Source: Diprion similis
Taxonomy: Eukaryota; Arthropoda; Insecta; Hymenoptera; Diprionidae
Direction of reading: 5' to 3'
NCBI RefSeq assembly: GCF_021155765.1
Contig: NC_060113.1
Span: 1,230,501 to 1,294,500, forward strand
DNA length: 64,000 nt
Shown: positions 1-10,946 of the stretch, piece by piece
Layout of the letters: each line of letters opens with the position of its first letter
How positions within the stretch are numbered: the first letter of the stretch is position 1
Made by a program: the position numbers and the translations under genes
Notes under the pieces: generated by a model
What the model saw: the letters and a program-made list of their open reading frames with translations, nothing else
Database searches by the model: none
Told to the model about the DNA's origin: nothing

Positions 1-218
1 GCTTCGGGCACAGCTGCACCGTGAAGAGGTTGGGCTTCAGCTTGCAGACCGTCGTTTGATATGCTGGTTGGGGTTGGCGATGACTGGAAGACCTCCTCAG
101 TGTTCTGGATCGGCGCGGTTGGTCCCTGAAGAGAATGTCTCGGTGGGATATTCGGGTAGTTTGGTTCCTGGTTTTGAGCGTTCTGCACCTGCTGCGAGAG
201 CTCAGCGTCCGATTGAGC
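1..218 (-). CDS. Partial exon of the secreted coiled-coil gene at the window edge
   Basis: Acceptor TTCTCTGAACCTCAG before 218, phase 0, open to the edge for 72 codons. Reads AQSDAELSQQVQNAQNQEP, then Pro/Ser/Thr-rich sequence. An alternative frame at the edge gives a Cys-containing peptide, but only this frame matches the upstream exon phase. Confidence 0.6.
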
Positions 219-3200
219 CTGAGGTTCAGAGAAATTGTTTATCGGATTACTATAATACCAGAAGGAGTTTCGGAAGAGAAATTAATCCATTTGTTCTAGC
301 GAAAGCGCCAAGTCTAAAATACAAATCTAATTCCACGAGACTGTTCGGCGTTAATCGATTAACGACACTGCTTACATATTTACATTACTAAGAAGTTCAT
401 ATATCACATTCTATTTTCATATGGAAAAATAGACAAGCCACGTACAGTACAGAGCTGTACGATATCTCAGGTTACCAATTCAAACCGTGCATAAATTCTA
501 TACCCCAAAACAAAGTCGGTTGTTGTATTGCCGAACATCGCGTGCCCGTGCAAATATTATCGATTCAATCCAATACAACGAACCGCGAACATTGTCTGAC
601 TTCTCCGATAACACGGAATAGGTATCTAATAACTAAAACTCGTCTCAGCCTCAGCTTTAAAAATGTCCATCGATTATCCCGGAGAGACCTCAAGGCCCAG
701 ACGCCGGCAGTCGTGAACGGCCTCGAGCTCTAATAGCACGTGGATTAGAGTAGAATGGGGATAGTGTACCTCCGGTTGGACCGCATTCCGGTCACCACCT
801 CGTCCCCTGTATCTCAGCTGATTCCTCTCTACGGGCCTTCTATGTTGCTCAGGCGCGTTGAAGTGATGGGTTTTCTCTCGTGTCTCGGACAGCTTTGCTT
901 TGGTCGGTTCGTAGGTCGGTTCTTGATAGGCTTCGGTGGTCGTCGCGTATCCTTGGCGCGCCCTTGATCTGCTGTAAGGTCTTAATCGTGGTTTCTCAGT
1001 GACCGAGGATCTCGTTGACGGGTAATCCGTAGTTGTTGGTGGTCTGGTCGGAACGATTCTGCCTCTGAAATTGAAGTTTTTCTTTAATGTTTTCGTACGA
1101 TTACGGTGGTAATTTTAGCGGCTCAACATGTGCACCAACATCATAAAAATGACTGAAAGTAAAACGACGTTTATGAGATACAGAAAAAAATCCCTCTTCA
1201 ACGTCTTTTAGTTTGAGGATTTCAATCCGTTGGTTAAATTCATTTTCAACCATACCGAACATTTTTTAATCTCACCTTTGTCTTCCGCGGGTTCTGTGGG
1301 TCGTGGTGGAGGGTTCGGTTGTTGTTGTGGTCGTTGTGGTTGACGGGGTGGTGGTTGGTGTTTCGTAGGTAGTCTTTTCGACGAACTGGTTCCGTTCGAA
1401 GAGTGAATTGACGAGACTTGGTAGCTGCGAAGATATCCTTGGTAGTTCATTGGGAATCGAATACTGCGTCGGTCCCTGGGAGAGCCCTGCAATTTCACCG
1501 GTTTCTTGAACGGCTGGCTGCTCATTCGTTACGGGGTTGTAAGCCTGGACGACTTCCTCCTGGAACTGGTTGTGTTGCGGGCTTGAAGGTGTCGTCTCCG
1601 GGTTGTACCCAGCGGTTCCATGAGCCTGTTCCTCGACGTAAAACTGCCTGAATTTCGTTTTCGTAACAACCGTCTCGGTCGAGGGGTGGTACTGGGGGGT
1701 TGACGAGGTCTGGGGTGACCTGTCGTCGTTATAGAATTGCCTGTGCCTGTATCTCGTTCCCCCGGTAGACGGGGTTGAAGAGAATCCAGCCTGGTAGCTG
1801 GGAGTTGTAGTGGCGACGAGTGCCTCCTGGGAGAACTCGGGGGTGGATTGAGACGCATAGGGAAGAGTCGGGGTGGTGGCGTAAGCGTTGGGCTCAACGA
1901 TTGGCGCAGTCTCCTCAACGCCGTCGAAAACCCCGGGCTCCTCTTCTAGAGTGTTTACGACGACGGAGCCGATGTGCGGTGCGGGAAACGGGATCTTCGA
2001 GTATCCAGGGGGCGGTTTGAAGCTGAGTGGAGCGACGAAGAAGGGGAGCTTGTCGACCTTGCGCTCGACACGATTATTGTCGATGGCGGAGAGGTAGGGC
2101 AGATCGAACTTGGCATAGCCGTGTGGCGGGTCGAGGTTGCTCGGGCCAACAAAGACCTGGGGGGCATCTGGGCCGACCGAGTCGAGAACGGATATGGTCT
2201 TGGCGTCCTTGAGGATGCTGAGGACGTCGGAGACTCGCAGGTCCTCGGGGTTCTTCACGGGGCTGTTGCTGCCCATGTAGACGGACAGCGGTGGCTGGTT
2301 GGGCGAGGGAGTGGTCGCCGTTTCCTGGCGGCCACCGTGTCGCTGGCGTCCCTTGACCCTCGGGCCTTGATTCTTGGGCCTTACGGTCTCGGTCAGGTGT
2401 TGTTGCTGGGCCTGATTACGGGCCCGGTTCTGGGCGTCGATGTTCGCCGCCTCGTCTTGTGCCCTGCGCTGCTGCTCGATGGTCTCCTGGTGGGCTTGAC
2501 GATGGGCCTCGAGCTGCGCCTGAGCTCGTGCCTCCTCCTCTGCCTGCTGGCGTTCCAGTTCCCGTTGCTGCTCGAGCGATCGCTGGATCTCTATCTCCTT
2601 CTGCTTCTCGAGGGCGGCCAGTTTGTCGATCTCCGCTTGGCGGGCCAGCGTCTCTTTTCGCCTCCGCTCCTGCGCCCTGATCTCGGCAATTTTCCGCCGC
2701 TCCAGCTCCTCCTGACGCCTGATTTCCTCCCGGCGTTCCACCTCCTTCTTCAGCTTCTCAAGCTCCATCAGCCTGGCCTCCTCCGCTTGCCTTTCCAACT
2801 CCTTACGCAACTCCAACTCCTTCTGACGCTTCAGTTCCTGCTCCCGCTGTACTCGCTCCTCGTGCAATTTCGCTTGTCGCTCTAGCTCCTTCTGCTCCTC
2901 CTTCAACCGAGCGAGCTCCTTCTCTCGGGCCTCCTTCTGGATCCTGTCTCTCTCCAATTGATCCTGCTGCAACTGGTACAGTATCTGCTGGGCGAAAACT
3001 TGCTGCGACGTCGTTGGCCGAGTACCCTCGATCCCTTGGCTCACTCCCAGTAGTCCCGAATTGTGGCCCGTCAATCGACCCCTCTGTGGTTGCTGGTACT
3101 GAGTCTGCTGGAGCACCGACGACTGCTGCTGCTGCTCCAGAACTTGTTGCTTCCGGTTACGACCCCGCTGCGTCTTCTGCTGGGCCAAAGTTTCTGCAGG

Positions 3201-5496
3201 AACGTAGAGCAGTTGGACCTGCCGGATAACAAGTGTTCTTAGTAATCTCTTGTTCTGAGATAGCACACTTAGTGAGACACCGATGATCATTCGACTGACT
3301 GAAGCCGACATAATGTCAACGGATCAAAAGATTTACTTAAAATTGGCAAGATTTTAAGACTCTTCGCCTGTGACGTGGTGTTATGACAGTCAATTATAAG
3401 TTTCTAAAGTCCAACCTATCTCAACGTCCACGAATCTTCTCAAATACCAAAGAGATCAAAACAAAGTCAGAACAAAAACTATAGACATCATGCGCAAATC
3501 ATTACGGTAAATGTAACAGGAACAGTAAAATATGTTACTAACTTCATTTTGTGTCGGCATAAGTCGATTACATAATTTCAAAATCGATTCTTACCTCTTC
3601 CTCACCATCGTTCTGTCCATCCAGCGAACTCGGCGTCGTCTGCGAGTTGAGTTCGCCGCTATTCTGATCATCTCTAATTTGTTGTTGCTGTTCTTGTTGT
3701 TGTTCCTGTTGCTGTTGTTTCGAGTTCCTGTAGTGTCCACCTTGTCTAGCAACGTATTCTCTCGTCTTTCCCTTTGCCCCAGACTGGTTCTGCTCCTCAT
3801 CCCGATTCCTGACGTCTTCTTCGCTCTGGCTTGTCCCCTTCTGGTTATTCTCGGCCAAGAAGTTCTGGGCCGGGAACTCTGGTGGTTGGGGTTGGTTCCC
3901 CGGAGGAGGTGGGAGCAGGGCATCAGGTGCGAGCTGGGGCAGCGTCTGAAGGTTGGCAAAGGTGCTTTGGTGGAGCGCTGACTTCCGTTCTTCATCGGTA
4001 GCGAAACCCTCCGGAAGGTAGGACTGGGCCTGGATAAAATATTCACCGCTCTAGTTTATCTCACAGTCTCTACATGTATCTGCCTCAAATCATGACCGAC
4101 AGCCGCGCACGAGCTAACTTTCATTACAGAGTTCGCGCGGAATACTTCATCAGGAACTGCAGTTTCGTAATAGCCACATTTCTATTTTCCATTATAACCC
4201 GGGTTAAGTAATCCGCTACGGAATATCATACGGCACTCGCTCTTGTCTCGATCCCCCCCTCACCGAAATTTTTTTTGCTCTCATTCTTTTCCCCACTCGC
4301 AACGCTTTAAGATCTAGTTATTAAGGTGGTCGAAAAAAGAGTACAAGAAGCTGGTTCTCCGACGGAGGCGGTTTAAATAACTAAAAACAAGGCCTGGTAG
4401 GGAAACAAATAAATATGACAAAAAGTAAATAAAATAAATAAAAAATTCTCACCTGAAGAAGCTGCTGTTGAGCTCTTAGCTGCTGCTGGAGAAGAAGCAG
4501 CTTCTGGATGCTCTCCTGCGTCTCTTGGATCTGCAGAAGCTGTTGCTGATACTGCTGCTGTAGCTCCGCTGGCAACGCCAGCTGCCGCAGGTTTCCGGGA
4601 TTTCCATCACCGCTGGGCCCACTTCCGCCTTCCTGGATCGACCTGGGACTCGCCAACGGGATCCAATCGCTGTTTGCTACTTGTCTCGACCATCTCTCAC
4701 CCTTTGCGGACCCGAAACAGGCCTCGAGGGTCAGGATAATCGCTAGCGCCAGGAACAGGCGACGCCGCACGATCTGCGGAAAGATAGAGATAAAAATTGG
4801 GAAAGGGCGAAGCTTGTAAAATGGGCGACAGGCTTACGTAAGCACTTATACTTCTGTGTATGTGTGTGTTTTTAATTCTATCTTTTTTTGTCGCTTTTTG
4901 CATCTCTGCAGCACCGAGTAGTGAAATCGGTGGAAAGTTACTCCGTCCATTGTCAGTTTGACTGAGATTATTTGGCGAATTGATCGTGTGTCGTTTAGTA
5001 TTATTTGAACTTTGTTCTCATTTCTGCGTATATTCGCGAAAAATTATACTTATAACGTAAAACGAGTGTTAAGTCCGGAAGTTTTGCGATAATTATACGG
5101 TTTTCATCTCGGGGATTTTTTTAATTGAGTCAAAGGACCTCTATATCTTTATTTTTTTTTCTTCTTCTTCTTCTTCAGCTTCGAAGAGCCTGAAATCTCA
5201 ACGGTAGAAATTTGCATTCCCGAGCTGCGTTGTCTTTGCAGTTTTACATAATGATTATCATTTATGAGTAGATAAAAATTAGCGAAATTTCGTTTCTCTC
5301 AAAGTATTCAAGCCGCACAATTTAGGTAGGGTTTTTAAAATCATTACTGTAACTGCAGTTATTACACTAATTGCGCAAAACCGCAGGTAAAGAGTGAAAG
5401 AGAGAGAAAGAAAATTGTAAAAATATCAGCCGGGCTGCACGAATCGAATAAGGAATCAGGTAAAAATGTATATAATCATACGCATTCACTTCAGAG

Positions 5497-5548
<52 letters not shown>

Positions 5549-8500
5549 CAGTGACACGGGTGTTGCTAATAAATAACTTTATGTTTTTCAAACCGTTTTG
5601 CGGTGGGCAAGATTTCTAATATCTCGCGGTTTACTTGGACACGGTGATTATTACTCTTGAGGTGTATTATTGTAACAACGTTTCGCCGTTTATGACTAAT
5701 TTTGATCCTGGCTGAAGCGAATTCGAATCAAAAATCTGAAATGGAAACCGCGAGCTCAGGCCTCAGATTCGAAAAAGCAAAAACGTGTTTCATGGCTGAA
5801 TTTTACTGGCGTAAGATTTTTTTCCCTCCAATTATTCGCGCCTCAATATATGCTTGCAGCGATTTTATCGACACAGCTCTGAACCCGGGACTTCGCGTTC
5901 CATTTTTGCCCTGATCCGAATCTGTCGCGTTATACTTTTACTTCGTTCCCCATGATGCAGGCTGTGTGTGCAGATACATATTCCTTATATTTAGAGAGTA
6001 ATCGCCTTGTGCAGTTCGCCGGTGAATGTAGTCGGCCTTCTGAATAAACCTCACGCCGGAACAACGCGTGTACAACGTATATTAATATGACCGTATATAC
6101 AATAGTACATATTTACTGTTATGTGTGCTAAACGTCGCGGACAATTAAGATCGGCGTTAATCACTCCCGCGTTGTATTTATACCTAATTATAAAACACGC
6201 GCCTCTGCAGTTATCGCCGTTATTAAACATAACATCCGAGCGACTCTCCGATTCTCTGATTCGCGTGTTCGACGGTCTTACTTCCATCCCCTTTGAAATG
6301 ATCCGCTTATTATAACGTTAAACTCTGTCCTGCGCTCGCGGTATGTAGAGTGAGACTCTGCCTAACGAACTGTGCACTATGTATAATACCTACTCCATGA
6401 ATTCCATGATTTCTAATAAATAGCAATGAAACTATGAAAGGTAGAAAAAGCGGCCACTTATTCACCGCATGACATGTTGGCGACGTACGCTAACCTAAAA
6501 GTAATCGATGCGTCGATTAATCGGATCGAGAAAAATAATCGAACACGTATCGATTCTATCGGCGAAAATTAATCGATTGTTTCGTTTTCTTTTTTTTTTT
6601 TTTAATGGTTGCGTTCAAAATATTTTTCAATTGTTCCTTCATCTTTCACTTATTATATGAAATATAGGTACTTAAGGATATACCTATATTCTCTGAGTAT
6701 TATTACACCAATAATTACCATTCATGATTTGATTGATAAAAGTAGTTTTTTACCTTAGACACTGCAGAGAAAAGTTGAATGAATTTTACAAGAACTGGTA
6801 TAATAAACTTTCTTTCCTCGAAAAATGAAATTTTATTACAGAAGTTCACGCACCTCTCGCATTTGACGGTTTGCATAATTTTTAGTTAAGAATTTCTCCC
6901 AACGAAATATAGATGAATAAATAAACAAATCGGAAGCCTGACAAGTTTTCAGTCCACTCAAGAAAGTCAGGATTTCTGATTATTTCGTTAAATACTTTGC
7001 AGCAATGATAAAATCATTTCAATTCATCTTGCGATATTTAAACTTTCTTGTCAAGACACGTGTGATTTTTTTCACAACAACAACAACAATAATAATAATT
7101 GGAGATTTTTTCTAAAATCAACAACAAACAAGCACAGCAAGAATTGTACAATCTATCAACACACATGAAATAAAAGAAAGTTTTCCAGAGGACTAATTCT
7201 ATACTTAACTGTAAAATATTACTTTGTCTAATTGAATAAGATTCATGCAGGATAAGAAAAAATTCTGAATTATTAACGACACTTTCGAAATTTAAGTTTA
7301 AACTCGTGATTAGTATCAAATCTGTATAGGAAATAGTAATATAATTTGAATGGCAGATAAGTGAGTGGGTTCAGAAGTGAAAACGCCATAAAAAAAAATT
7401 AATTATATATATATATATAAAAAAAAAAAAAACCAATAATAATAACAATTCCTGCAGCGACATTGGTTCGGGAATAAAGACCGCGAAGACCTTGGTGTCA
7501 ATTTTATAGGGCACTCCAAACTCTTCCTTCTCTCTCCGAATATTTCCCGGAGAAAGTATAATATTAATTCAGGCATGCAAAGTAGATAAATTAAGCCGAC
7601 ATCCGCTCAACGAATTATAGCTAAAATGCTAAATGCAGATCAAACTCTACCATGTGTCTACAGGGAAAGAGCGCACCTTATGCGTGTGAGTCAAGTCGTT
7701 CGAATTTTATTGGCCGAATGTTACCGCCTGATTGAGCAGTCGATGCAATACCAATCGCCACGGTCAGAAAATATCCCTAGAAGACCACCCTTAGCTGTGG
7801 TCTCCTAGGGACATTTTCTAACACAGCTAAGGGTGGTCTCCTAGGGACATTTTCTGGCACATCTAAGGGTGGTCTCCTAGGGATATTTTCTGACAGTTGC
7901 GATTAGTATTGCGTGGGCTGCTCGATCAGGCGGTAATTGTCGGCCATTAAAATTCGAACAACTTGACACACGGTATACAGAATTGAAGAGATAGGTACTC
8001 GCTCGTGCGATTAGAACCAGCTTTTTTTCTGCCGCCGGCTACTGCAGCTCCGACAATTCGGTCCGAATTTTCTGAATTGACTCGTGCAAGCGGCTCCGTG
8101 GACCCTCCGCAGAGCAAATAACTTATTAAAAGGAGGTCAGCACCTTTCTCTGTTAGCAAGAACGCCGCGCTGCATCCTCCGACTTGACTTACTCGCACAG
8201 TTCTTTGGCTTATAAGTTAGCGATCCGCGATCCAGAATCACGGCTTACGCCACACACGATCGCAATTAATTTCTCGATCCGTGTGACCCGGTCCAATTTT
8301 CCCCAGTCATTGCCATGGAATTCTGCCTGCGTTTTATCACTAAAGGTACAGGTACCCTTAATTTACTTCCTTTTTTTATATATGTAGGTATACAATATTT
8401 TGTATAGTATTTAATTTTTACAATATATCGCGATTTTTTTCGCAAATCAGACTCGTGGATAGATTAATTGGCTTTTAATTTCCGATACTCATTTCAGCTT

Positions 8501-10946
8501 ATTTATTACCATAGGGAATTGATTATACTATACAATATCGTTATGCAAATCTTAAGAAACTCTGTAATTTTACACTAAATTTACTGTGTGACCGGTTGAC
8601 GTTATAAATTTCACGTTATTGAGAAACTCCATTGATTTCAATCGCTCTATTCGTATTGAACGTCAGAATTTTTTCCGCAACATTCTCGCACTTTTAAATG
8701 ATATGTAAGCAATTTTTTAACTTGTATGCGACAATATTGTGTACAAAGTTTAATGTTTACAGATGATCGATGAAATAAGTTGAAATGAAGTCGAATAACT
8801 GTATCAATAAAGATTCGTCGAAAAATTCGGCAACCCAATTTTGAAATTTAAAACGGCGCATCCAATATGGTGGACGAAAATTAAAAATCTGATCAAATAC
8901 GATCAAAGTACCAAATTTGCGAAATCTGATTTTAAATTCGTAATCAATGATCCCGAAAACTCTTGGACAAAGTTTTTCTCCGGATTCGATCGTCTTTGAA
9001 ATTATCATCCGCCGTATTGGATCCGGCATCTTGAATTCTTAAAATCCGATTTCAGATTCATAATCAGCGAGGCCATAAACTTATAATTTATGTAAAACAT
9101 GTATATATGTGTAAAACGATAACTTTCTCGAATATAAATTATACGATCAATTTTCACGATTTTTTTCAATCAATTTGCTTCTAACAAAAATAATAATTAA
9201 TATTATAAGAAAATTTCGAAAAACGAAGGGTAAAAATAATTTCGCGCCTTATCGATCACGCGCCTTCCTCACTGTGTCAGATCGAATAAAGAACACGGTG
9301 AGCAAAACGATCAGATTGATTGCTCGAATGAATTTCACGAATGCAATATGCTCCGGGAAAAAACGTTACACAGGGAATTGTGGGTGTTTATGAAACGAGA
9401 AATAGTCGCGGGCAGTCAGCGTGAAACCGGTACTTCCTGGTCAGAGCTAGGAACTGTCTTTCGCTGTGCATCCGCATTTATAAGCTGTCTGTGTGCTTGA
9501 TTATGCAATTAATTGCGTTTTAGCATTGGTTGCCAGATTTCGTCGCGATACGTTTTTGCCGGAACTGTGTTTGAAGAAACCCGTGATTATTTGTTATCGT
9601 CGATTCGAGTAAATAGCAATTAAAAACAGAATTTCCAGTCCGAGTTCCAGATGTCAAATTTTGATTTCTTCTACGCAACAAATAAATAGAAAAAATAGTT
9701 TTATTGAATAAAGTTTGTTTTCGAGAATTAACGAGATCAATATTTCGGATCTTATTGTTAACAAAAAAATTACCCATTTACCCAAGCATTTGTTGTAAAT
9801 AAAAATCAAAAAAACTTCAATTTTGTAGCCACAAATCACTTTTTTTTTTTCAGAAATTACAAAAAAAAAACCAAAACTGTAAAAAAAAAAAAAAAAAATC
9901 CACACACACATCGCCATCTACTCGCACACTGAGCTCCATTTCTCGCAGCATCCCGTGGACCAAAAAGAGCCGATGTGTCTTTTGTTTTGCGGTTTTTTTT
10001 TTTATCTCACGCTTTTGATTATTCCGCAGGCGTCGCGGATCTGGAAGCCTTGGAAAAAAGCTGTCTAGGAGCGCGAGGCGATTATCAAGAATCGCGCGAG
10101 CGCTGATATAGTGGGTCAGTGTGTGAACGAGCGGCTGGACAAATTCCTTTTCGAGAAAATCGTCCCCGAGACGGAAACGTTTTTTCCTATTATTCCTCTT
10201 TCTGTATTTTTATTTTACTCCTCACAGGTTTTCGCCTTGCGAAGACGAAGAGATATATATATATGCATAAATATAAATATAAATTTTTGGAGGAACAAGA
10301 CTCGTTTGCAAATGGATACAATAATTAAAAACTTTGTTATTCGACCCGAAATTTGAATAGTTTATATTTTTGGCCATAGTAGGTACAGAAAAATTATCGA
10401 TGCCTGACCCGTATTTCTTTTTCCAAGCCTTTCAGCACTCGAGTCGAATAATTACTTTCTAAATTTGTTTTCGGGTTTTATATGCTTCTTACGTTGTAAT
10501 AACGCCATGTTAATTAACGCTTCAAGTACCTTTATTGTTTTCTCATATTTAATCAAGAAACTCGATATTTTCTTGTCGGGAAAGAATGAAAAGAAAATAA
10601 AACAGTCTTTATGGACTGTATATAATATTACAGAATAGCAATGATGATAATTATAAATTAATTATCAACATTTTTTCGGTTTTTGTTATAATTCATAGGG
10701 CAAAAATTTCTTGCTTAAAAACTTGGATATAATATTCAACGAACGTTTCTTTTGCCGGAGACTTCAATACGCATCGAAAGATTTCTCATTTTAATTTTAT
10801 GGCTACGCTTTGATTTCAAACTTCTCTTCGATTGTTTCGTGATGAAAATTAAAAAAAAAAAAAAAAGCAGATATTAAAAAATAAACAAAAAACAAGACAG
10901 TTTTAATAAACAAAATATTAAATAATCTGACAAATAAACTCACCAT
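1..10946 (-). CDS. Secreted coiled-coil Gln/Glu/Arg-rich protein, 5' part (3' end beyond the window)
   Basis: Minus-strand gene assembled from exons 10944-10946, 4453-4773, 3595-4029, 1276-3218, 770-1064 and 1-218 (runs off the left edge); all junctions are GT-AG and phase-compatible, giving at least 1071 residues. Seen in the protein: a basic RRR stretch and hydrophobic run LFLALAIILTLEACFG (signal peptide, residues about 2-26); Gln-rich heptad-like helix (about 75-108); polar QQQEQQ stretch; a very long charged helix of E, R, K, Q and L (about 334-525); two related motifs PPHGYAKFDLP and PPPGYSKIPFP (about 615-665); a Thr-rich tract before residue 900 and an Arg/Pro/Thr-rich tail. No enzyme domain is visible. 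The signal peptide implies secretion, for example as a cuticle or matrix structural protein (inference). I do not recognise an orthologue; the missing 3' part could carry a diagnostic domain. Confidence 0.72.
219..769 (-). other. Intron
   Basis: AT-rich intron between the last two visible exons of the secreted gene. No repeat or second gene was seen in it. Confidence 0.6.
770..1064 (-). CDS. Arg/Pro/Thr-rich exon of the secreted coiled-coil gene
   Basis: Acceptor CAATTTCAG before 1064 completes the split Arg codon from the 1276 donor (phase 2). Donor GAG|GTACAC after 770 leaves phase 0. Reads GRIVPTRPPTTTDYPSTR and onward, rich in Arg, Pro, Thr and Tyr, ending RNAVQPE. The GTACAC donor is weaker than the others, but the frame into the next exon is open. 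Confidence 0.65.
1276..3218 (-). CDS. Large coiled-coil exon of the secreted gene
   Basis: Acceptor CCGGCAG before 3218 and donor CAAAG|GTGAGA after 1276; 1943 nt, phase 0 in and phase 2 out. Encodes the roughly 190-residue charged helix (repeating ELERQ, RREEIRRQEELERR), a basic linker, the two PPxGYxK motifs, and a Ser/Thr/Pro region ending in a poly-Thr tract and RTRGRQR. Base composition is far more GC-rich than the introns on both sides. The antisense ORFs here are shadows of this biased exon. Confidence 0.85.
3595..4029 (-). CDS. Exon 3 of the secreted coiled-coil gene
   Basis: Acceptor TTTATCCAG before 4029 and donor GAAGAG|GTAAGA after 3595; 145 codons, phase 0 at both ends. Starts AQSYLPEGFATDEER, then a Pro-rich stretch (LLPPPPGNQPQPPEFP), then an Asn/Gln/Asp/Glu-rich polar part with a QQQEQQQEQQQQ tract. 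A longer ORF in another frame (3591-4046) is a shadow: it does not join either neighbour. Confidence 0.75.
4453..4773 (-). CDS. Signal-peptide exon of the secreted coiled-coil gene
   Basis: Acceptor TTTCCGCAG before 4773 and donor CAG|GTGAGA after 4453; 107 codons, phase 0 at both ends. Encodes the signal peptide (RRRLFLALAIILTLEACFG), a short Ser/Gly/Pro segment and a Gln/Leu-rich helix (LQQQYQQQLLQIQETQESIQ). The GTG at 4770-4768 is not a credible eukaryotic start, so the exon is treated as internal. Confidence 0.78.
5499..5544. repeat. (TA)n microsatellite
   Basis: Uninterrupted TA dinucleotides, about 23 units, inside the first intron. Confidence 0.95.
7682..7972. mobile_element. Foldback (MITE-like) inverted-repeat element
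   Basis: The two ends are imperfect inverted copies. The left arm begins GCGTGTGAGTCAAGTCGTTC; the reverse complement of the right end reads GTGTGTCAAGTTGTTCGAAT. The arms match over roughly 110-130 bp, through TACCGCCTGAT(T/C)GAGCAG and CAGAAAATATCCCTAG. Between them is a unit, TAAGGGTGGTCTCCTAGGGA, repeated in tandem (near 7845 and 7880, partly near 7796). There is no coding capacity, so it is a non-autonomous element. Confidence 0.75.
8820..9075. repeat. Dispersed repeat copy 1 (CCAATATGG / GGATCCG family)
   Basis: Contains CATCCAATATGGTGGACGAA, AATCTGATCAAATACGATC, TTCTCCGGATTCGATCG, CGTATTGGATCCGGCATCTT and GATTTCAGATTCATAATCAG. The same words recur at 11950-12245, 36145-36325 and, in part, 17180-17232. 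It is a degenerate interspersed repeat without an ORF. Confidence 0.7.
10944..10946 (-). CDS. Start codon exon of the secreted coiled-coil gene (ATG at exon end)
   Basis: On the minus strand the ATG at 10946-10944 is immediately followed by a textbook donor GTGAGT. It is the only coding triplet of the exon and leaves phase 0, exactly what the signal-peptide exon at 4773 needs. That exon has no ATG of its own before the signal peptide, only a GTG, and begins directly after a CAG acceptor. The intron between them is 6.2 kb. The pairing is inferred from phase and consensus. Confidence 0.55.

Larger units (their letters stand above)
4774..10943 (-). other. Long first intron of the secreted gene
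   Basis: 6.2 kb without credible coding exons. It holds a TA microsatellite (5499-5544), a foldback element (7682-7972), one copy of a dispersed repeat (8820-9075) and homopolymer runs. The short ORFs here have no splice support. Confidence 0.55.

Noticed and set aside
1974..2885. 303-codon plus-strand ORF rich in Leu
   Set aside because: Antisense shadow of the coiled-coil exon: codons of the E/K/Q-rich strand read as Leu/Phe on the other strand. No splice or start support.
4381..4770. Signal-peptide exon read as starting at 4770
   Set aside because: The triplet is GTG, and a CAG acceptor lies just upstream; the real ATG is more likely the ATG|GTGAGT at 10946.
7626..7808. 60-codon plus-strand ORF
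   Set aside because: Lies across the left arm of the foldback element; no coding evidence.
10030..10110. Plus-strand acceptor-like CCGCAG followed by GC-rich sequence
   Set aside because: The frame that looks coding hits a TAG after 12 codons and no donor follows.
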